Positions 58,601-64,000 of a stretch of 64,000 bases of DNA are shown here, piece by piece. A program made the translations under genes and the position numbers. The notes below the pieces were generated by a model. It saw only the letters and a list, made by a program, of their open reading frames with translations. It had not been told where the DNA came from and searched no databases. The DNA comes from Amoebophrya sp. A120 (taxonomy: Eukaryota; Sar; Dinophyceae; Syndiniales; Amoebophryaceae). The first letter of the stretch is position 1. Every line of letters begins with the position of its first letter. Location: assembly GCA_905178155.1 (NCBI GenBank), contig CAJINV010000004.1:3319320-3383319 (forward strand), read 5' to 3'.

Positions 58601-61600
58601 CGGCGTAGCTTCCCCTCGGTGACGAAGTGAAACATGGAGAACTATCCTGTGCAAAAACGAGTGGTCCTCACCAAACTGCTAATAGCTGTCATGCAAAATA
58701 ATTTTATCTGCATGCTTGAAATGTCTCTCTTCATGCGGAGCCCGATGTTGTTGACGCGCAATTTCTAGTGCTGTTTTGAAATTCGCGATGCTCGAATCTT
58801 CAGCATGAGAAGCTAGTAGATCTGTGACGCTGCTGCACTAGCTCAACGCGATTGAGTACAACATTCCGAACCCAAACTTGATGTCAGGCGCAAGAGCAGC
58901 CAAAGCTCCCTGTTGATTTGATTTGCAGATAATTTCCAACTTGACACCTATGGGGTGGGCAAGTAGTTTTTGCACAGGATAAGAACTTGGGCAGCATCAC
59001 CGTCTGCTCAAAGGTGTGGTACTGCTCTGACGTGGCGGACACGCCACAGTAGCAGTGGATCTTCATGTGGATTTCCGCGTTCTTGGTCGCACTGATGGAA
59101 ACGGAGTTTTCGTTTTTCGCGGGCGCGAAGTGCGTCAACTGCGCCTCCTGGTCCTCAAAGAGGTGTTCCGCGTAGATCACGCACCCGCGGATCACGCTGT
59201 AGTTGTTCGTGGCTAAGCGAAGCCGCATATCGTATGTAAAAACGTTCCCACCCCAGAGTCACGATGGTGATTTTATTGCTACACAAATCAACAAGTTTTG
59301 GCTGTTTCGCATGACAAGTTTAGACTCGTAGCGTAGTGCTGTTTGAGGTAGTGCAGCCGCATGACAAATGGACTACCTTATCCTGATTCCAGCATCACAA
59401 ACTTCCAGATTGATAGCATGAGAAAATGTCTCTCATGGGGCTGCGCATAAGAAAAATTTTAGTAGGTAAGTATGCCATTTTGCAATACAACTCTGGGGTG
59501 GGGACGTTTTTACACAGGATACCGCAGCCCGTCGGGGCTGGTTTCCAAACTGACCTGCAGCTTGGTGTCCGTGGGGATCAGACCCGCGCGCCCCCCGGAC
59601 TCCTTCATCTGACGGATCTGCTCCTGAGATATGCAATACAAATTTCCCGTACATGTACAAGATGCATCACACCACTTTGGGGTGTAAAACTTGTCATGCT
59701 AAACTAGGAAAGAAGACAAGTTCTGCCAAGCAGAGACCGCATTTGTACGTGAACGGGAAATTTACTGTGGATATGAGAATCGAGAATACAATTTGTAGAG
59801 TTAAAGCTTTTGGTATCACTAAGAATGATCTTGCAGGATCATAAGAAAAACAAATTCAGAATAGATTTTGCAGCGATGTAGACCACGAGAGTTGACGAGA
59901 GAAGCGAAATCAAAAACAAACCACAGAAGAGCAAAAAAGAAACAGATACGTCGAAGCTTTTCAGCTCGTTCTGCAGGTCTTGTCTTTCCGCGAGCATCGC
60001 ACGATACGCCTCGTTGTCCTCCTCGGTTTTCGTGTCTGCCGTCACGAGACCCATGTTTTTCTCCGCTTTTTTCTTTTTTTCCATCGATTTGGCCGCCGCG
60101 GACGAGGCACTGGCCCCGCTGGCCGCGGCCTGCTGCTGCTCCGCTAGAAACCCGTGCACCTCGCCGGTATTCGTGATCGCGATGATGTTTGGCATGCCGT
60201 CGTTTCGGTACCTGCCGATCACCAGTGAGGACATGTTGTTCGCCGCCAGCGTCTCCTTGAACAGGATTTCGCCCGTCATCTGGTTTCGGACCTCCACCTT
60301 CCCGGTCGACCACCCTATCACAACGTGCCGAATCCCGCCCGAGGCGCCCTCCAGCAGCTTCAGCCCCCGGACCTCGTTCTTCGCCGCCACCCGCCAGAGC
60401 CTCTGCGCCCAGTTCCCGCCCGCCTGAGACATGGCCAGACTGGAGCTGGAGGCCGAGGATCCGCCCTGGACCATTTTGTAGACGCCGACAGTGCCGTTTT
60501 TCAAGGCATAGGCGAACATGGTGGAGGAGATGCACTCGAGGTGGGTGACAATGTCCACCTCGGTTAGGGGGCTGCCCACGGAGGAGCAGGAACCTGGTTT
60601 AGAAGTTGATGTATCAATCTTGAAGGATCTTGTTTTACGCAGATTGAGAATCCTTTGCAAGTCTACACTAAACTCGGCAATCTATGATCGCTCATTTGTG
60701 AATCGAATCTCGTCCTCCGGGAGCTGTGCAGTGCTGAAGAAGCTAATGCTCATCTACATCAACATCTTGTAATCCGATGCATGACAACGATTTTCATGTA
60801 GTTCTCTGTACCTCCCCGTAGCGAAAACGCTGCGAGCTCGTTGTCCTCCGTGGCGACGAGCGTATGAGAAGGAACAACTCCGCCTGATACTCCCTAGAGG
60901 CATCTAGTTTCACAAGAAGCGAATCAAAGAAAAAAGCGCATACGCGTTCGCGTCGGGTCACTGCATAGCTCGACATCCGATCTACATAATTTGCACTTGC
61001 ACTTCCTTGTGCCATAATGAGAAACGCGAATGAGGATCAGTACATCTAGTTGTACAACTAGATCACACTCATAAAGAAAATCCGCGATGCAATCCGGTCC
61101 TTCTGCGAAGGCCACCGCCGACACCGTGTCGCCGACCACGGACCAGAACAGCTCTGACCCCTCCTGATCGAACCCCTGGACGCTGCAGTGCCCGCCGACG
61201 AGGCACACGGGGCCAAACGGCTCGCGCCGCCCGAACCGGAGACGGGTGCAACCATCGTATCCTGTGCAAAAGTATCGCACTCGTAGTAATCGCAATTACG
61301 CATGACAAATCGCCTTCCTAAGCTAAAACAGCATGACACATTCCGTTTGTCATGCTAAGGATCTTTGTAATGCAATTTCTACTAGTACGATACTTTTGCA
61401 TTTCATACGTCGGTAACTTCCTTCATGAACAGCTCAGAATTGTCCTCGATGTCGTACCTGGTGTTGAAAAGCGAGCGAGAGAATGTTTGTCATGCAAAAA
61501 TGAAATGGCACGCCCAAGCTCTCATGCATGACAACCAACATCAAATCGTTTTGGGCTAGAAACAATAAAACAAGCCTTAGTAAACTAGTATACGCCATGA

Positions 61601-62263
61601 CATTCGCGGGGGTCCCGACGAGGATGACATCTCGGTCCGGATTTTTCTCCGCCAAAGGCCCAACCGCGATGTCCGTATATGCAGTGCAAAAGTATCGTAT
61701 TCGTAATCGTATAAATGCATTACAGATTTCCTCAGCATGAGAAATAAAATTTGTAATGCTGATTTACCTTCAGAAAAAGATTTGTAATGCATGGCTGCAA
61801 TACGAGGACGATGCTTTCGCACAGCATACCGTAATCTTCTTGTTGATGTTCAGGTACTGCTGGTTGGCTGGGCTATCAAGTGCAAAGATGTCTGAATCTG
61901 GAAGAGTGCATGTTTGTGATGCTTGTCTGGCATGACTCTTAAATCTGTCATGCACATTACCCAAGAGCTCCATTTTTCTGCCATGCAGAAACGTACTTTG
62001 TCAACATGCAGAATAGGCAACACCTAGAAGCGCAGAAACATGTCATGCTGAGCCACCACTTGTGGCCTCATCATGATACACCGCCCACCATCACAAGTTT
62101 CCAGACCCAGACATCTTTGCAACGCATATGGGCTGTGGATCAGCACTTTCCCGGCCGAGGTCGCGGCGGCCAGGTAGGTAGTGTCGCTGTTGGACTTCCC
62201 GAGGACGCAGAGCCCATCGAACACCTGGTTCTTCAGCGAGAACTGAAAGGTGGAAGTTAACAT
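55611..62263 (-). CDS. BBS2: Bardet-Biedl syndrome 2 protein, BBSome subunit
   Basis: Exons: 62263-62129, 61868-61829, 61672-61594, 61457-61408, 61252-61067, 60883-60812, 60593-59950, 59623-59522, 59222-58982, 58637-58562, 58347-58298, 58138-58031, 57788-57752, 57536-57500, 57136-57082, 56931-56902, 56571-56527, 56247-56020 and 55684-55611. The sum is 2289 bases, 762 residues (human about 720). Rebuilt landmarks follow human BBS2 in order: GKVLIHSP, DVILVGTPANVMAYD, VQGFDQEGSELFW, FAYALKNGTVGVY, VIGWSTGKVEVRNQ, GLIPTDTKL, LPKFSMF, LEELTRILKQVEGHN and NQALQNAGRLRCGS. The protein has a beta-propeller, coiled coil, gamma-adaptin-like and platform parts. The BBSome moves membrane proteins in cilia, so the organism builds a flagellum. 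Fourteen of the 18 introns hold an introner or its remnant; the others are GT-AG. Confidence 0.93.
55690..56019. mobile_element. introner, family F
   Basis: Arms GAAAAATCCCCCTCCCC. Exact flanks gcacg. BBS2 exons 18/19. Confidence 0.88.
56253..56526. mobile_element. introner, family C
   Basis: Exact flanks ggttc. BBS2 exons 17/18. Confidence 0.88.
56577..56901. mobile_element. introner, family F
   Basis: Exact flanks cgttg. BBS2 exons 16/17. Confidence 0.88.
56937..57081. mobile_element. introner, family B
   Basis: Exact flanks tggtg. BBS2 exons 15/16; the exon between this and the previous element is 30 bases. Confidence 0.9.
57150..57472. mobile_element. decayed introner, family A, inside a GT-AG intron
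   Basis: The right end (CTGACGCTTCCATAT) and inner blocks are recognisable; the left end is eroded. BBS2 intron 57137-57499 is bounded outside it by GTACTACAG and AAATCAG. Confidence 0.7.
57542..57751. mobile_element. introner, family D variant
   Basis: Exact flanks gccaa. BBS2 exons 13/14. Confidence 0.88.
57794..58030. mobile_element. introner, family E
   Basis: Exact flanks gctcg; the left end has mutated from TAT to TGT. BBS2 exons 12/13. Confidence 0.86.
58144..58297. mobile_element. introner, family B
   Basis: Exact flanks ggttc. BBS2 exons 11/12. Confidence 0.89.
58353..58561. mobile_element. introner, family D
   Basis: Flanks gcggt/gcagt. BBS2 exons 10/11. Confidence 0.86.
58643..58981. 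mobile_element. introner, family E, long diverged copy
   Basis: Exact flanks agaac. BBS2 exons 9/10; removal gives LPKFSMF, matching human LPRFSMY. Confidence 0.88.
59228..59521. mobile_element. introner, family E
   Basis: Exact flanks ccgca. BBS2 exons 8/9. Confidence 0.89.
61258..61407. mobile_element. introner, family B
   Basis: Flanks catcg/cgtcg. BBS2 exons 4/5; removal gives VTDGCTRL, aligned to human VADGANAI without a gap. Confidence 0.9.
61678..61828. mobile_element. introner, family B, opposite orientation
   Basis: Exact flanks ccgta. BBS2 exons 2/3; it lies inverted relative to the copy at 61258. Confidence 0.9.
61874..62128. mobile_element. introner, family C
   Basis: Exact flanks tgggc. 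BBS2 exons 1/2, rebuilding KVLIHSPANQQ. Confidence 0.9.
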
Positions 62264-63837
62264 CCTGTTCGTCGCAAGGCGGGGTCGGTGTAAGTCTAAG
62301 AAGTACTTGTTCTTCTACCTAGAAGGCTTCAGGCTCCTCGTGTAGGTACTTAGTTCTCCTCGGACCACTGGTATGGTAGCTTTTGTGTGCTCCTGCTTGA
62401 GCACAGGAGACCACACGCTCCAGTTTTTCTCCACTCGTCGTTCTGTGCGGTAAAAGGAGCTGTCTGTGGTACGTCTAAGTAGTTCTTGAAAAGCTATTGA
62501 AAACTGCGAAGCCGGAACGCCAACGCGCGATTCGGTCTTATTTCCCACAGAATCGCCACGGAGCAACACGTTGTCAACCGGGTACGTGTAAAATACGTTG
62601 TGGTTGTCGTGGCCGACTTACTTACTACATCACGTTCGAAATACTTCAACTTCTTCACGACGGCATGAAGGTGCTGTTTGCTGCGGTCTCTCTCGGTCCT
62701 TTCATCCGACAGGCTTGTTCCGTGGTATCTTCAACTCCCGCCCTTTTTCGCGATAATTGTACGCCAGCTGGTGAGTCCGTGCCATTGGCGCGTGTTTCAG
62801 TTTGGTGTTTGATAAGTGCTCCATCTCAAAACGAAAACACCGAAGATAAAGATTCATGTATTTTCCGCGCATACAATAGTTCTCAGAAACTCCTCCTTTT
62901 ATCTCCCGCTCCGTACACCCTTGCCGCAGGTCCAGATGCACTCTGGTGTTGTAAAAACCAGTTCACTAGTAGTAACTCGCGTTGTGGCTTGCTGAGCCAG
63001 CGGCCGAAGTGATTCTTGGCTTTCCTAAGCTCATTCTATCTTCCTTGGTTGCTGCTCCGAAAAGTCAAAAAAGCACCGAAGTCATTTGCGGCAAGGAAGA
63101 GCAACCTTCCTGCCCGTCTTCACTTATACGAATGCAGTAAAAACACCATTCATAGAAGAACAGGTGCTACCAGCTTTGTTCGTTCATCTCCCGAAGCTTT
63201 GATACGGATTGGAGCGATTCTGCACCTCCTGGATAGGAGAAGCGGAAGCAGAAGCCCACCAGTCGTGTCCGCAAGTGTGAACTTTGAATTTTTTGCTTTA
63301 TTGTTCCATAGTAGATACATTGCATTTTTTTTCCAAAAGCACCTTATCCACAACAATTTTTCATCGCACCGCCGCGGAGAAAATGGATATAATTCGATTA
63401 CGTCGGACAGTCATCTTCATGATTGTGATTCACCATCGCAGTGACCACAGTCAGAGCACCCTCCAAACGCTCCACTAACATGGCTCTAGTAGTAATTTGT
63501 GTGGCATCTGTGCTCCTGTCTCCCCGCAAACTTGTTCCCCCTCGAATTTTTCCATCCCCCCAACGGCGCGGATGTGTCAAATTATGTCAACAACGATTTC
63601 AAACTAAGAATCTTCACGGAAGATAATCTACTCTTCCCAGTTCTGTTGAATGTAATAAGCAATAAACTTCAGTTTTTTTCGGTCTATCCACTTTGCTAGG
63701 TTAGTTGAATGTAATAAGCAATAAAGTAGTGTTTTTTCGAGGAATCGAGCATCCTGTAATAGGGTAAGTACAACCAGGCCTATTGCAGCAGGAATCATCA
63801 AGCATGGAATCTAGTGATATAATAGCTGCTATCGCCT
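62264..63837. other. intergenic
   Basis: Plus frames of 171 and 142 codons lack coding character. GAATGTAATAAGCAATAAA occurs twice (63648-63666 and 63706-63724). Confidence 0.4.
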
Positions 63838-63908
63838 AGTCATCCTCCTCCTCTTCCGCACCGTCCCCGATGCTGAGGAAGAAGTTCAGCTCCACGTTTT
63901 GGGCCTCA
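63838..63908 (-). CDS. last exon of a gene entering from the right edge
   Basis: The exon after the family C introner at 63909 reads QNVELNFFLSIGDGAEEEED, then D and a TAG stop at 63838. The upstream part lies beyond base 64000. The acidic tail is common to many chaperones and cytoskeletal proteins, so no function can be given. The phase of its first base is set by the introner rule and is not checked by homology. Confidence 0.5.
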
Positions 63909-64000
63909 TATGCATTGCAAATATGTCTGGGTCTGGAAGCGTTGGAACTTGTGATGCAAACTCTGGAACACAAAAAAATTTGTGTTGCATGAGCGGCAAA
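63909..64000. mobile_element. introner, family C, cut by the window edge
   Basis: Left end TATGCATTGCAAATATG after flank cctca. The right end lies outside the window. Confidence 0.8.

Noticed and set aside
1-64000. tRNA, rRNA and spliced-leader genes
   Set aside because: No cloverleaf, rRNA core or dinoflagellate spliced-leader string was recognised by eye on either strand.

Overview
This is nuclear DNA of a protist. All 18 gene models lie on the minus strand, as in the one-directional gene arrays of dinoflagellates. The genes include cilium and actin components: BBS2, an Arp2/3 subunit and a MORN-repeat protein. Coding sequence is interrupted by dozens of short palindromic insertions that behave as introns. 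Of the lineages I know, the best match is a syndinian dinoflagellate such as Amoebophrya, whose genomes carry invasive introner elements with terminal inverted repeats and non-canonical splice ends. That assignment is inference. No dinoflagellate spliced-leader sequence was recognised in the window.

The main feature is about 56 introner-like elements in eight sequence families (A-H), covering roughly a fifth of the window. Each starts TAT and ends ATA, has long inverted arms, and is flanked by a 5-bp direct repeat. The repeat is exact in 42 cases and has one mismatch in seven more. Removing the element plus one repeat copy restores the reading frame at almost every junction. It also restores conserved protein sequence in BBS2, ARPC1, the RING domain and the MORN repeats. 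No splice register inside the repeat gives GT-AG for many of them. A second intron class with ordinary GT-AG ends and no palindrome coexists in the same genes. Exon coordinates below follow this rule: the gene-upstream repeat copy is kept, and the element plus the downstream copy is removed.

Layout from left to right, all minus strand: a secreted low-complexity protein running off the left edge (1-639); an EF-hand protein (791-2334); a 20-exon, about 1501-residue leucine-rich-repeat protein (3924-13826); two small basic proteins (14562-15626); a type II membrane protein with an FkbM-like methyltransferase region (16152-19164); an 824-residue intronless orphan (19581-22055); a zinc-ribbon membrane protein (22823-24224); a transportin-3-like importin (25584-30283); a conserved-looking unknown (31958 to about 33506); a 525-residue intronless orphan (34228-35805); a 1.3-kb fold-back repeat (35969-37243); ARPC1 (37727-41949); a small protein (42135-42839); a secreted calcineurin-like phosphoesterase (42878-45463); a myristoylatable MORN protein (46584-49151); a probable PUB-RING ubiquitin ligase (50337-54589); BBS2 (55611-62263); and the last exon of a gene entering from the right edge (63838-63908).

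The genes do not form one pathway. BBS2 and possibly the MORN and LRR proteins point to a flagellated cell, ARPC1 to branched actin, and TNPO3 to nuclear import. All exon joins are predictions from frame and homology, with no transcript evidence.
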